A stretch of 64,000 bases of DNA. Source: Blastochloris tepida (GTDB taxonomy: Bacteria; Pseudomonadota; Alphaproteobacteria; Rhizobiales; Xanthobacteraceae). Positions 39,625-46,852 of this stretch are shown here, in pieces. A program made the translations under genes and the position numbers. The number at the start of each line of letters is the position of its first letter. Within the stretch, counting starts at the first letter, position 1. The stretch is taken from contig NZ_AP018907.1 of NCBI RefSeq assembly GCF_003966715.1, positions 484,001 to 548,000 of the forward strand. The letters are read 5' to 3'. The notes under the pieces are model-generated. The model did not search any database, had not been told where the DNA came from, and was given only the letters and a program-made list of their open reading frames with translations.

Positions 39625-40260
39625 ATGTTCTCGGACGACGCCGTCTGCCTTCGAGCGCTGACCGCGTTGGGTGGCGACGAGCGCACCCTCTTGGCCATGA
39701 TCGCGGCGGAACAGGCGATCGGCGGCGACCCGTTCGGCCTCGATCCCATCGAGCGCGTCCTGGTGCGGCTGTGGACGTCGTCCGGCTCCTGGCATCGCAT
39801 CTTCAATGGGGAGATGGACGGGCGTCCGCTCGCGCTCGGCGATTATCGTGGCGTGTTCGTCCTGCAAGCGCGGTTCGACACCGCGATCCGCAAGCTGCCC
39901 AGTTTCGCCGGGGTGTGTTTCCGCGGCGTTCGTGCAGTGCCTCCATCAACTGAACGCCTGGAGCCTGTACAGATGGGATCGGCTCGCACCAACGCACCGG
40001 ATTGGCGAGCTTTCTGGGTAGATCGCGTTGGTCAAACCTTGCGTTGGAATCGTTACTCCAGTGCGTCTGCTGATCCGGACCGCGCCTTTTCTGGTGAGCT
40101 TTTGTTCACGATCGTGTCGAGGGCCGGCCGGCGGCTTCAGGGCTATGCGGAAGACGAGGGTGAGCAGGAGATCCTTTTCCTGCCGGGCACACTGTTCCAT
40201 ATGATAGAGTGCATTGCTTGTGGCGACCGCCTGAACGTCACCCTGATCGAGATCGTGTGA
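39625..40260 (+). CDS. Putative mono-ADP-ribosyltransferase (ART fold, R-S-E type)
   Basis: A 211-residue protein that would move ADP-ribose from NAD to a target protein. The reading rests on motifs. DTAIRKLPSFAGVCFRGVR holds the strand 1 Arg (R100). RWNRYSSASADPDRAF holds the S-x-S motif (S146, S148) after the NAD-binding strand. EGEQEILFLPGTLFHM has the E-x-E pair (E180, E182) typical of arginine-specific transferases. Spacing and order fit the C3/VIP2/vertebrate ART group. No signal peptide or delivery domain is present, so it probably acts inside the cell or needs a partner. The ATG is three bases after the ruvB stop, so it is likely translated from the same mRNA. The DNA is slightly less GC-rich than ruvB. 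I cannot name a target. Confidence 0.75.
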   Translation: MFSDDAVCLRALTALGGDERTLLAMIAAEQAIGGDPFGLDPIERVLVRLWTSSGSWHRIFNGEMDGRPLALGDYRGVFVLQARFDTAIRKLPSFAGVCFRGVRAVPPSTERLEPVQMGSARTNAPDWRAFWVDRVGQTLRWNRYSSASADPDRAFSGELLFTIVSRAGRRLQGYAEDEGEQEILFLPGTLFHMIECIACGDRLNVTLIEIV

Positions 40261-40305
40261 CGGCGGTGCGGGCCGAACCGGGGATCACGGGCCGTCCGTG
40301 AACGC

Positions 40306-40827
40306 GTGGCAGACATGAACATCGCGGCGAGCGACCTCAGAGCCCAGATCGAGAGCGCCCGGGCGCTGCTCGCGGACGAGGCCGACAAGGTCCGCCATGT
40401 TCGTGAGCGGTTGGCCGAGCCTGTGCCTTCCCATGCCCCTTCGACGCCGCTGCTCGACCGCATGCAGTCCGGTTGGCGGGATTGCGAATTCTTGGTGTCG
40501 GGCGCGGAGATCGCCGAGAACCGCCTTGCCGCGGCATTGTCGGAGGCGATCGACAGGCTCGGAGAGGCGCAGGCGGCAATCCGCGCCGCGCCGGCCACGG
40601 CCATCGCCGACCTCGGCGAGCGGGCGATCGGCTATGCCGAGACCACCATGGCAGCGAGTGTCGATATGGCACAGCGCCTGTTGCGCGCGCGTGACGTCCA
40701 GGAGATGTTGCAAATCCAGGCCGAGTTCGTGCAGAAGCAGATCGCGACGCTGGCGGCGCAGGCAGAGGCTCTCCATGCAACCGCTGCGCAGCGGTTGCAT
40801 GGAGACGGCGATACGGCCGTCCGCTGA
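40306..40827 (+). CDS. Phasin-like helical protein
   Basis: A 173-residue, almost entirely helical protein with heptad-like Ala/Leu/Glu patterning. The C-terminal part (about 105-160) contains ETTMAASVDMAQRLLRARDVQ and EMLQIQAEFVQKQIATLAAQAEAL. These match the phasin consensus seen in polyhydroxyalkanoate granule proteins. The first 100 residues are not typical. The start is a GTG at 40306 or an ATG at 40315, neither with a strong ribosome-binding site. It follows the ADP-ribosyltransferase gene by 45 bases, so the two form a pair. It may be a granule protein, a target or a partner of the transferase; none of these is shown. Confidence 0.62.
   Translation: MADMNIAASDLRAQIESARALLADEADKVRHVRERLAEPVPSHAPSTPLLDRMQSGWRDCEFLVSGAEIAENRLAAALSEAIDRLGEAQAAIRAAPATAIADLGERAIGYAETTMAASVDMAQRLLRARDVQEMLQIQAEFVQKQIATLAAQAEALHATAAQRLHGDGDTAVR
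40770..40805. repeat. 36-bp perfect palindrome within the 3' end of the phasin-like gene
   Basis: The 18-base arm TCTCCATGCAACCGCTGC is followed immediately by its exact reverse complement. The sequence encodes residues ALHATAAQRLHG just before the stop codon. In RNA it would fold to a strong hairpin, and the double-stranded DNA has full dyad symmetry. It could terminate or stabilise the message, or bind a dimeric protein. Confidence 0.85.
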
Positions 40828-40842
40828 TCTCGAGTTCCTGAC

Positions 40843-41361
40843 GTGACATCCGTTCCGAATTTCGTCGGCGGCGAAGGCCGCTCGTGGCCCGACCTTGCCG
40901 GCCGCCTCGTACCCGGCGGCCATGTGCTGGCGGTGCGGGTCTATTACGAAGACACCGACTTCTCCGGCTTCGTCTACCACGCCAATTTCCTGCGCTACAT
41001 GGAGCGCGGCCGCTCGGACTATCTGCGCCTGCTCGGTGTCGAGCAGGGGTCGCTGTTCGAGGAGGCGGTGGCGGAGGTCGGGGCCGGCTTCGCCTTCGTG
41101 GTGCGCCACATGGACCTCGATTTCCGCCGGCCGGCGAAGATCGATGACATTCTCGAGGTCCACACCCACCCGGCCGAGGTGCGCGGCGCCTCGCTGACGC
41201 TGGCGCAGACCGTGCGGCGCGGCGAGGAGATCCTGATCGCCGCCAGGATCAAGGTCGCGTTCGTGGCCGGCGAGCGCGCGACCCGCATTCCGCTCGGCCT
41301 GCGCAAGGCGATGGGCGCCGATGTCGACGCCACCACGGTGGACGCCACCCCTGCGGGCTGA
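40843..41361 (+). CDS. ybgC: Tol-Pal system-associated acyl-CoA thioesterase
   Basis: A 172-residue hotdog-fold thioesterase of the YbgC group, encoded at the start of tol-pal clusters. The signature VYYEDTDFSGFVYHANFLRY contains the catalytic Asp, and MERGRSDYLRLLG follows. E. coli YbgC hydrolyses short or long acyl-CoA and interacts with phospholipid synthesis; its link to Tol is unexplained. The start is the GTG at 40843. About 3.2 kb separate it from tolQ here, whereas it is normally adjacent. Confidence 0.93.
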   Translation: MTSVPNFVGGEGRSWPDLAGRLVPGGHVLAVRVYYEDTDFSGFVYHANFLRYMERGRSDYLRLLGVEQGSLFEEAVAEVGAGFAFVVRHMDLDFRRPAKIDDILEVHTHPAEVRGASLTLAQTVRRGEEILIAARIKVAFVAGERATRIPLGLRKAMGADVDATTVDATPAG

Positions 41362-41519
41362 GCCCGCAAGGGAACCTCCAGCCGCATGCGGCATTGTCCT
41401 AATCCACAGCGTGACCAGGGCCGATGGCCGGACCGGCGGGGCGCGTCCCCACACCGGCCGATCGGGAAAAGCGGTCCGCGCGAGATACGGGACAGGACAG
41501 CGGTGAGAGGAGTTGGCGC

Positions 41520-41981
41520 ATGGGCGAGATGGGTCGTCACACGATCGAGTTCCGGCGGGTGGAGCCGGGTGACCAGGTGATTCTGACGACCTTCGGCCGC
41601 AGCGAGGCGCGCGGCTTCGCCGCGGCCGGTGCGCCGGGCGTGGCGGTGTGCCTGCCGCCGGGCACCGAGGTCCGCTTCAACGAGCCGATCGCCTGCGAGA
41701 CGGCCGCCGGCCTCGTGCCCGACATTCCGGCGGGCGAGCAGGTCGCCTGGATCCGGCAGGTCAGCGTCGACATTCCCTGCATCCACCACGATGCGCTGGA
41801 GCTCGCCGATGGCCGGGTGGTGATGTTCACCCAGCTGCGCGAGGGCCAGCAGGCGACGGTGGTGCGGATGCCGGCCACCGCCATCGGCGGGCCGGGCGGC
41901 GGCACGCCGCGGCTGCCGCTGGAAGCGTTCCGCGCCCTGGCCGAGCCGGCCGACGACAGCGGCCAGCCGATGTTCATCTGA
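41520..41981 (+). CDS. Hypothetical protein, divergent member of tandem paralogue pair
   Basis: A 153-residue soluble protein of unknown function. It is a paralogue of the next gene: both share RGFAA...VAVCLxPGTE, HHDALE and GQxATV blocks at the same spacing. This copy lacks the MCDYSLH N-terminus of the canonical family member and begins MGEMGRHTIEF. A conserved Cys (VAVCLP), the His-His-Asp triplet (SVDIPCIHHDALELADG) and an RQ motif remain. AGAGGAG lies eight bases before the ATG. Beta-rich composition suggests a cupin- or OB-like fold, but I cannot identify it. Confidence 0.75.
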   Translation: MGEMGRHTIEFRRVEPGDQVILTTFGRSEARGFAAAGAPGVAVCLPPGTEVRFNEPIACETAAGLVPDIPAGEQVAWIRQVSVDIPCIHHDALELADGRVVMFTQLREGQQATVVRMPATAIGGPGGGTPRLPLEAFRALAEPADDSGQPMFI

Positions 41982-42222
41982 ACGCCCTGATGGCGACGTC
42001 GCGAGGCAAGGTCGAACGACTTGACCGCGCGACGTTGCCGCAGGGGGCGGAAATCCGGAACCTCGGCCCGTCCCCGAACATTCCTGCTCATCATCGACGT
42101 TCCCCATCGACAGCCCCGGATCGGCCGCACCGAACCGGGAACCGGGGGCGGCTTGGCCAACGCCACGCCCGCGGCAGGGGAGGGCCTTCGCGGCCGATCG
42201 TCAGAACAGGAAGGATGCTCAC

Positions 42223-42696
42223 ATGTGCGACTACAGTCTTCACCATGTGATGTCCCGGCCGGCACGGGTCGGAGAGACGCTGGTAGCGACGATGTTCGTC
42301 AACTCCATCACCCGCGGCTTTGCCGCGCCGGACGATCCGGATGTCGCGGTCTGCCTGCTGCCGGGAACCGAGCTCGGGTTCGACAAACCCGTCGAGTTCG
42401 AGCCGGCGTTCGGCGCCTTCGCCAACCGGACGGCCGGCAGCAATCTGGCGCGGTTCCGCCAGATCAACATGGACAACCCCTATCTCCACCACGACGCGCT
42501 GGAGTTTCCGGACGGCCAGGTGGTGCTGGTGACGCACCTGTGCGCCGGGCAGCGGGCGACCGTGCTGCAGCTGCCGGCGGGCGCCGCGATCGAGGAGCAT
42601 CGCCACGCGGAGGCCGGCGGCGAGACGGCTGCGCCGGCCGGCCCGTCCGCTCCGGCCGAGGCCGCGGGCGGGCAGCACGAACCGCAGACGGCATGA
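42223..42696 (+). CDS. Hypothetical protein, MCDYSLH family
   Basis: A 157-residue soluble protein starting MCDYSLHHVMSRPA. I recall similar uncharacterised proteins in rhizobia and cyanobacteria but no defined function. Conserved-looking blocks are ITRGFAA, DVAVCLLPGTELGFDKP, ARFRQINMDNPYLHHDALEF and GQRATVLQLPAG. Two cysteines (positions 2 and in VAVCLL) and HHD could bind a metal; that is inference. A low-complexity Ala/Gly/Glu tail of about 40 residues follows. AGGAAGG precedes the ATG. It follows its divergent paralogue by 241 bases. Confidence 0.78.
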   Translation: MCDYSLHHVMSRPARVGETLVATMFVNSITRGFAAPDDPDVAVCLLPGTELGFDKPVEFEPAFGAFANRTAGSNLARFRQINMDNPYLHHDALEFPDGQVVLVTHLCAGQRATVLQLPAGAAIEEHRHAEAGGETAAPAGPSAPAEAAGGQHEPQTA

Positions 42697-42783
42697 GGAC
42701 ACCCGCCACACCGCGCGCGCGGCGCGGAACGGACATCCGGCTGACAGGGCGGCGGCGCGCGGCATGGTCGACGCTGCCGCCCG

Positions 42784-42810
42784 GCTCATGTAATAGCTCG
42801 TTACATGAGC
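42784..42810. promoter_or_regulatory. TetR operator overlapping the regulator start codon
   Basis: Perfect 10-base arms GCTCATGTAA (42784-42793) and TTACATGAGC (42801-42810) flank a seven-base spacer. The ATG of the TetR gene lies inside the right arm. A dimer bound here would block its own gene, and probably transcription start nearby. Half-site CATGTAA recurs in the promoter of the DUF2852 gene at 43540-43546. Confidence 0.75.
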
Positions 42811-43455
42811 TGGTCCAAGGACGGCGGCCGGGCCGGGTCGCGCGCGTATCACCACGGCAACCTCAAGGAGGCGCTGGTCCGCGCCGCCCTGGAACTGATC
42901 GCCGAGAAGGGGCCGGCCGGCTTCACCTTCGCGGAGGCCGCGCGCTGGGCCGGGGTGAGCCCGGCCGCGCCCTACCGCCATTTCCGCGACCGCGACGAGC
43001 TGCTGACCGACGTGGCGCGGCGCGGCTTCGAAATCCTGGCCGGCCAGCTCGCTTCGGCCTGGAACGGCGGCCGGCCCGAGCCGTTCGCGGCGTTCGAACG
43101 GCTGGGCAAGGCGTATCTGGCGTTCGCCCGCGCCGAGCCGGCCTATTATTCGGCGATGTTCGAGGCCGGCGTGCCGCCGGACGGCTCGCCGGAGCTGCGC
43201 GAGGCGGGCGAGCAGATCTTCGCCATCCTGCGCGAGGCCTCCGAGGCGGTGGCCGCCACCATGCCGGCGGGCCGGCCGCCGGCGGCGATGATGGCGCTGC
43301 ACATCTGGTCGCTGGCGCACGGCATCGCCTCGCTGTTCGGCCGCGGCGACAAGGCACGGCGCAAGCTGCCCATGCCGCCCGAGGATCTGCTGGAGGCGGG
43401 CCTCCTGGTCTATTGGCGCGGCCTCGGCCTGCCGCCGGGCGGCGCCATGGGGTGA
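42805..43455 (+). CDS. TetR family regulator with WHG-type C-terminal domain
   Basis: A 216-residue repressor. The helix-turn-helix region is FAEAARWAGVSPAAPYRHFRD, preceded by YHHGNLKEALVRAALELIAEKG. The C-terminal ligand-binding region (about 80-200) contains LHIWSLAHGIASLF, the WxHG-like feature of its subgroup. The operator over its own start suggests autoregulation. A shared half-site before the next gene suggests control of DUF2852. The effector is unknown. Confidence 0.9.
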   Translation: MSWSKDGGRAGSRAYHHGNLKEALVRAALELIAEKGPAGFTFAEAARWAGVSPAAPYRHFRDRDELLTDVARRGFEILAGQLASAWNGGRPEPFAAFERLGKAYLAFARAEPAYYSAMFEAGVPPDGSPELREAGEQIFAILREASEAVAATMPAGRPPAAMMALHIWSLAHGIASLFGRGDKARRKLPMPPEDLLEAGLLVYWRGLGLPPGGAMG

Positions 43456-43513
43456 GCGCGGCCGGAACGCATCTGCAGACGCGGCTTCTTGAGACGATGC
43501 CCCTGGAGGGCCC

Positions 43514-43560
43514 TTGACAATCACCATGCCCCTTCCCATCATGTAAATGTAATTAACATT
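43514..43560 (+). promoter_or_regulatory. Promoter of the DUF2852 gene with TetR half-site
   Basis: TTGACA at 43514-43519 is a consensus -35 box. The -10 is weak, with CATCAT about 17 bases later. CATGTAA (43540-43546) matches the arm of the TetR operator, and AATGT-AATTA-ACATT (43546-43560) forms an adjacent short palindrome. A bound repressor would cover the start site. Confidence 0.55.
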
Positions 43561-43573
43561 GACGGAGGTCACG

Positions 43574-44083
43574 ATGAGCGACGCTGCACGCGCTCAATAC
43601 TGGGATGGCCGGTATGAAGGCGAAGACCGGTGGCGGGCCGGGCGGCTCCATCCGGGCCGGATCGCGCTGATCGTGATCGCCTTCATCCTGTGGTGGCCGA
43701 TTGGGTTGGCCGTATTGATCTATTCGATCTGGAGCGGACGCATGGACTGCTGGAACGATTCCTCGCGCTACGAGCGCAAGATGGCGCGGATGCAGGAGAA
43801 GATGGACCGCATGCGCGCACACATGGATGGCCGCGGCTCGGACGTCCGCGGCTCGGGCGGCGGTTCCTGGTGGGGCGGCCGGCGCGAGCCCGCCGCCGGA
43901 TCGAGCGGCAACCGGGCGTTCGACGAGTACCGCGCCGAGACGCTGAAGCGCCTTGAGGAGGAGGAGCGCGGGTTCCGCGACTTCCTGGAGCGGCTGCGTC
44001 AGGCCAAGGACAAGGCCGAGTTCGACCAGTTCATGGCCGAGCGCCGCCGCGTCGCCGAGCCGGAGCGTCCGGCGGACGCGTGA
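43574..44083 (+). CDS. DUF2852 membrane protein
   Basis: A 169-residue protein with one transmembrane helix (about 30-53, GRIALIVIAFILWWPIGLAVLIYSIWSG) and a cytoplasmic, charged tail. The tail includes NRAFDEYRAETLKRLEEEERGFRDFLERLRQAKDKAEFDQFMAERR, the DUF2852 hallmark, predicted as coiled coil (residues about 118-162). A Met/Arg/Lys region (MARMQEKMDRMRAHM) precedes it. The function is unknown; the family is restricted to Hyphomicrobiales and relatives. GGAGG precedes the ATG at 43574. A terminator follows. Confidence 0.88.
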   Translation: MSDAARAQYWDGRYEGEDRWRAGRLHPGRIALIVIAFILWWPIGLAVLIYSIWSGRMDCWNDSSRYERKMARMQEKMDRMRAHMDGRGSDVRGSGGGSWWGGRREPAAGSSGNRAFDEYRAETLKRLEEEERGFRDFLERLRQAKDKAEFDQFMAERRRVAEPERPADA

Positions 44084-44110
44084 CGGTCTCGACCGCTGAA
44101 GGGACTACGA

Positions 44111-44141
44111 GCCGCCGGTGCCGCAAGGTGCCGGCGGCTTT
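44111..44141 (+). terminator. Intrinsic terminator after DUF2852
   Basis: Perfect eight-base arms GCCGCCGG and CCGGCGGC (44111-44118, 44131-44138) are followed by TTTG, 28 bases after the stop. This separates DUF2852 from the tol genes. Confidence 0.65.
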
Positions 44142-44157
44142 GCGTTCCCCCTTGGGG

Positions 44158-44277
44158 GCGTCGTCCCGGCCAAGCGCCGAAGGCGCGCGAGCCGGGACGT
44201 TTTCAGGAAGGGGTGTGGGGTGTCTTTATCTCGCGGACGGTCCCGGCTCGGCGCTTCGCGCCGTCCGGGACGACGCC
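44158..44277. repeat. Palindromic intergenic repeat, family B, second copy
   Basis: GCGTCGTCCCGGC at the left and GTCCGGGACGACGCC at the right form the outer arms; GAGCCGGGACG and GGTCCCGGCTC form the inner ones. It is the same type as 29729-29888. It fills much of the 500-base gap before tolQ, the rest of which shows no gene. Confidence 0.7.
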
Positions 44278-44583
44278 GGGATTGACGCTCGCCCCAGGAC
44301 GCCGGGGCACGCGCTGCCTCCCCTGCGCACGACTTTTCATCATCGTTAACCGGACGTTAATCGGCTGAGGATCATCTGGAGCCGAGGAACGGGGCGTGCC
44401 GCGCCCTTAGTTCAGCCATATTCGGCGGCAAGACGAGCCTTGAGAGACCGAGCTTGGCCGGCCGTCATCGCAGGCGCCCCACAGGCGCCTTGGCCTGAAC
44501 ATCGTCGCCGACGGCGCCGGCCGTGATCCCGTCCGAGCGTGGCGCCGAGCGATGCCGGAGACGGACGACCGAAAGCAGTGCCG

Positions 44584-45276
44584 ATGACCCCCGACCTGAC
44601 TCCTTCCGTCGACATGTCGCTCCTGACCCTGTTCCTGCAGGCGCATTGGGTCGTCAAGAGCGTGATGATCGGGCTGATCTGCGCCTCGATCTGGGTGTGG
44701 GCGATCGCCATCGACAAGTGGCTGCTGTTCCGGCGCACCCGCGCCGCCTGCGACCAGTTCGAGCAGGCGTTCTGGTCCGGCCAGTCGCTGGAGGAGCTCT
44801 ACCGCACGCTGTCGGCGCGGCCGGCCGATTCGATGGCGGGGCTGTTCGTGGCGGCGATGCGCGAGTGGAAGCGCACCTTCGAGGGTGGCGCCCGTTCGTT
44901 CGCCGGGCTGCAGCAGCGCATCGACCGGGTGATGGACGTGTCGATATCGCGCGAGGTCGAGCGGCTCGAGTCGAAGCTTCTGGTGCTGGCCACGGTCGGC
45001 TCGGCCGGCCCGTTCATCGGCCTGTTCGGCACGGTGTGGGGCATCATGACCAGCTTCCAGTCGATCGCCGCGTCGAAGAACACTTCGCTCGCGGTGGTGG
45101 CGCCGGGCATCGCCGAGGCGCTGTTCGCCACCGCAATGGGGCTGATCGCTGCCATACCGGCGACGATTTTCTACAATAAGTTCACCTCCGAAGTGAACAA
45201 GCAGGCCGCGCGGCTGGAAGGTTTCGCCGACGAGTTCTCGGCGATCCTGTCGCGCCAGATCGACGAGAACGCTTAA
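44584..45276 (+). CDS. tolQ: Tol-Pal motor protein TolQ
   Basis: A 230-residue inner-membrane protein with three helices (about 18-41, 130-155, 170-190). It forms the proton channel stator with TolR that energises TolA. The MotA/ExbB core is clear: LVLATVGSAGPFIGLFGTVWG, IAEALFATAMGLIAAIPATI and FYNKFTSEV. The ATG at 44584 begins MTPDLTPSVDMSLL; an upstream GTG at 44539 is in frame but less likely. The first gene of tolQRAB. Confidence 0.95.
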   Translation: MTPDLTPSVDMSLLTLFLQAHWVVKSVMIGLICASIWVWAIAIDKWLLFRRTRAACDQFEQAFWSGQSLEELYRTLSARPADSMAGLFVAAMREWKRTFEGGARSFAGLQQRIDRVMDVSISREVERLESKLLVLATVGSAGPFIGLFGTVWGIMTSFQSIAASKNTSLAVVAPGIAEALFATAMGLIAAIPATIFYNKFTSEVNKQAARLEGFADEFSAILSRQIDENA

Positions 45277-45277
45277 G

Positions 45278-45338
45278 CCGCAAGGTTTCAGGCCGCAGGG
45301 TTTCGGACCTCAAGATTTCAGGGGCGCAGGGTTTCAGG
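45278..45338. repeat. Four degenerate 15-bp tandem repeats between tolQ and tolR
   Basis: Units CCGCAAGGTTTCAGG, CCGCAGGGTTTCGGA, CCTCAAGATTTCAGG and GGCGCAGGGTTTCAGG follow one another and fill the whole tolQ-tolR spacer. The tolR ribosome-binding site (CAGGG) is part of the last unit. Confidence 0.8.
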
Positions 45339-45341
45339 GCA

Positions 45342-45800
45342 ATGGGCGCTGGCACCGTATCCTCGGGCGACAAGACCGGCCGTCGCCGCCGGCGGGGCGG
45401 GCGCGCCGTGATGAGCGAGATCAACGTCACGCCGTTCGTCGACGTGATGCTGGTGCTGCTCATCATCTTCATGGTGTCGGCGCCGCTGCTCACCGTCGGC
45501 GTGCCGATCGACCTGCCGCAGACCCAGGCCAAGGGCATCGAGCAGAACACCGAGCCGGTGACCATCTCGGTCAACACCAAGGGCCAGGTGTTCCTGATGA
45601 ACAGCGAGATCCAGATCGACGAGCTGGTGCCGAAGCTGCAGGCCATCGCCCAGGCGCGCGGCGGCGGCCAGGACGAGCGGGTGTTCGTGCGCGGCGACAA
45701 GTCGGTCGATTACGGCACGGTGATGAAGGTCATGGGCCGGCTGTCGTCCGCCGGCTTCAAGCGCGTGGCGCTGGTCACCGAAGTGGAGCAGGGGGGCTGA
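45342..45800 (+). CDS. tolR: Tol-Pal stator protein TolR
   Basis: A 152-residue ExbD/TolR protein: a basic N-terminal segment (TGRRRRRGGRAVM), one membrane helix (about 33-51) containing the proton-carrying Asp in FVDVMLVLLIIFMV, and a periplasmic domain that binds peptidoglycan. EINVTPFVDVMLVLL is the family signature. The ATG at 45342 lies after the tandem repeat block. Its stop overlaps the tolA start (TGATG). Confidence 0.95.
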   Translation: MGAGTVSSGDKTGRRRRRGGRAVMSEINVTPFVDVMLVLLIIFMVSAPLLTVGVPIDLPQTQAKGIEQNTEPVTISVNTKGQVFLMNSEIQIDELVPKLQAIAQARGGGQDERVFVRGDKSVDYGTVMKVMGRLSSAGFKRVALVTEVEQGG

Positions 45801-46828
45801 TGCGCTCGGATCGGAGCTTCGTCGCCTCGGCCTCGCTGCACGCGGTGGTCCTCGGCATCGGGCTCGTCACCTTCGACGCCCGGCCGATGGTGGTCGCGCC
45901 GACGGAGTCGATGCCGGTCGACATCATGTCGATGTCGGAGTTCTCCCAGCTCACCCGCGGCCAGAAGACCGCGCCCAAGGCGGAAAAGCCCAGGCACGTC
46001 GCCGAGAAGACCGGCGAGGTGAAGCCGCCCGACACCGAAACCAAGAAGATCGCCGACAAGACCATCGACTCGGCGACCCCGCCGCCGTTGCCGCCGAAGG
46101 TCGAGCGTCCGCCCGAGCCGGACAAGAAGGCCGAGTCCAAGCCGGAGCCCGAGCCCAAGAAGGTGGAGGCCAAGCCCGAGGCCAAGCCGGAGCCGAAGAA
46201 GGCCGAGCCCAAGCCGGAGATCAAGCCCGACGCCGAGGCGCTGGAGAAGCTGATCGAGAAGGCGGAGAAGACCGAGAAGAAGCCCGAGCCGCAGAAGAAG
46301 GCCGAGGTCAAGCCGCCGCCGACACCGCCGGCCAAGCCGGTGGCGCGGCCGAAGCAGCCGCCGCCCCCGCCGGTGGCCCAGACCCCGCCCGATCCGAACT
46401 CGAAGTTCGACACCAGCAAGATCGCCGCGCTGCTCGACAAGCGCGCGCCGCAGCGCACGGCCGCCAGCGCCGCGGAGGTGTCGCACACCGCCTCGCTCGG
46501 CTCGGTCACCGGGCAGGCGCAGCAATTGTCGCAGACCGAGATCGACGCGCTGCGCGCCCAGATCCAGCGCTGCTGGAACCCGCCGGTGGGCGCCGCCGAG
46601 GCGCGCGATCTCATCGTCCGCGTCCGCATCGCCCTCAACCAGGACGGCTCGCTCGCCGGCCAGCCGATGCTGGTCGACCACAGCGGCGGCGGCTATTTCC
46701 AGGTGGCGGCGGAGAGCGCGATGCGGGCGATCCGCCGCTGCGCGCCCTACACCCTGCCCGTCGCCAAGTACGAGGCGTGGCGCGACGTCGAGGTCACCTT
46801 CGATCCGCGCGACATGTTCCGGGGCTGA
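45800..46828 (+). CDS. tolA: Tol-Pal protein TolA
   Basis: A 342-residue protein. A single N-terminal membrane helix (about 10-27) anchors it. A very long Pro/Lys/Glu linker (about 55-195) of PEPKK-type repeats spans the periplasm, and the C-terminal domain (about 235-340) contacts TolB, Pal and, in other bacteria, phage proteins and colicins. The end includes LRAQIQRCWNPPVGAAEARD, LIVRVRIALNQDGSL and IRRCAPYTLP, typical of TolA domain III. It is energised by TolQR. Confidence 0.93.
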   Translation: MRSDRSFVASASLHAVVLGIGLVTFDARPMVVAPTESMPVDIMSMSEFSQLTRGQKTAPKAEKPRHVAEKTGEVKPPDTETKKIADKTIDSATPPPLPPKVERPPEPDKKAESKPEPEPKKVEAKPEAKPEPKKAEPKPEIKPDAEALEKLIEKAEKTEKKPEPQKKAEVKPPPTPPAKPVARPKQPPPPPVAQTPPDPNSKFDTSKIAALLDKRAPQRTAASAAEVSHTASLGSVTGQAQQLSQTEIDALRAQIQRCWNPPVGAAEARDLIVRVRIALNQDGSLAGQPMLVDHSGGGYFQVAAESAMRAIRRCAPYTLPVAKYEAWRDVEVTFDPRDMFRG

Positions 46829-46852
46829 CCCCGCCCTTCGCCCGAGACCCAA

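Noticed and set aside
39625..40260. RES-domain toxin or DUF-type immunity protein as an alternative to the ART call
   Set aside because: The R...S-x-S...E-x-E order with FLPGT after the glutamates fits the ART fold better, and no RES-type Arg-Glu-Ser arrangement is present.
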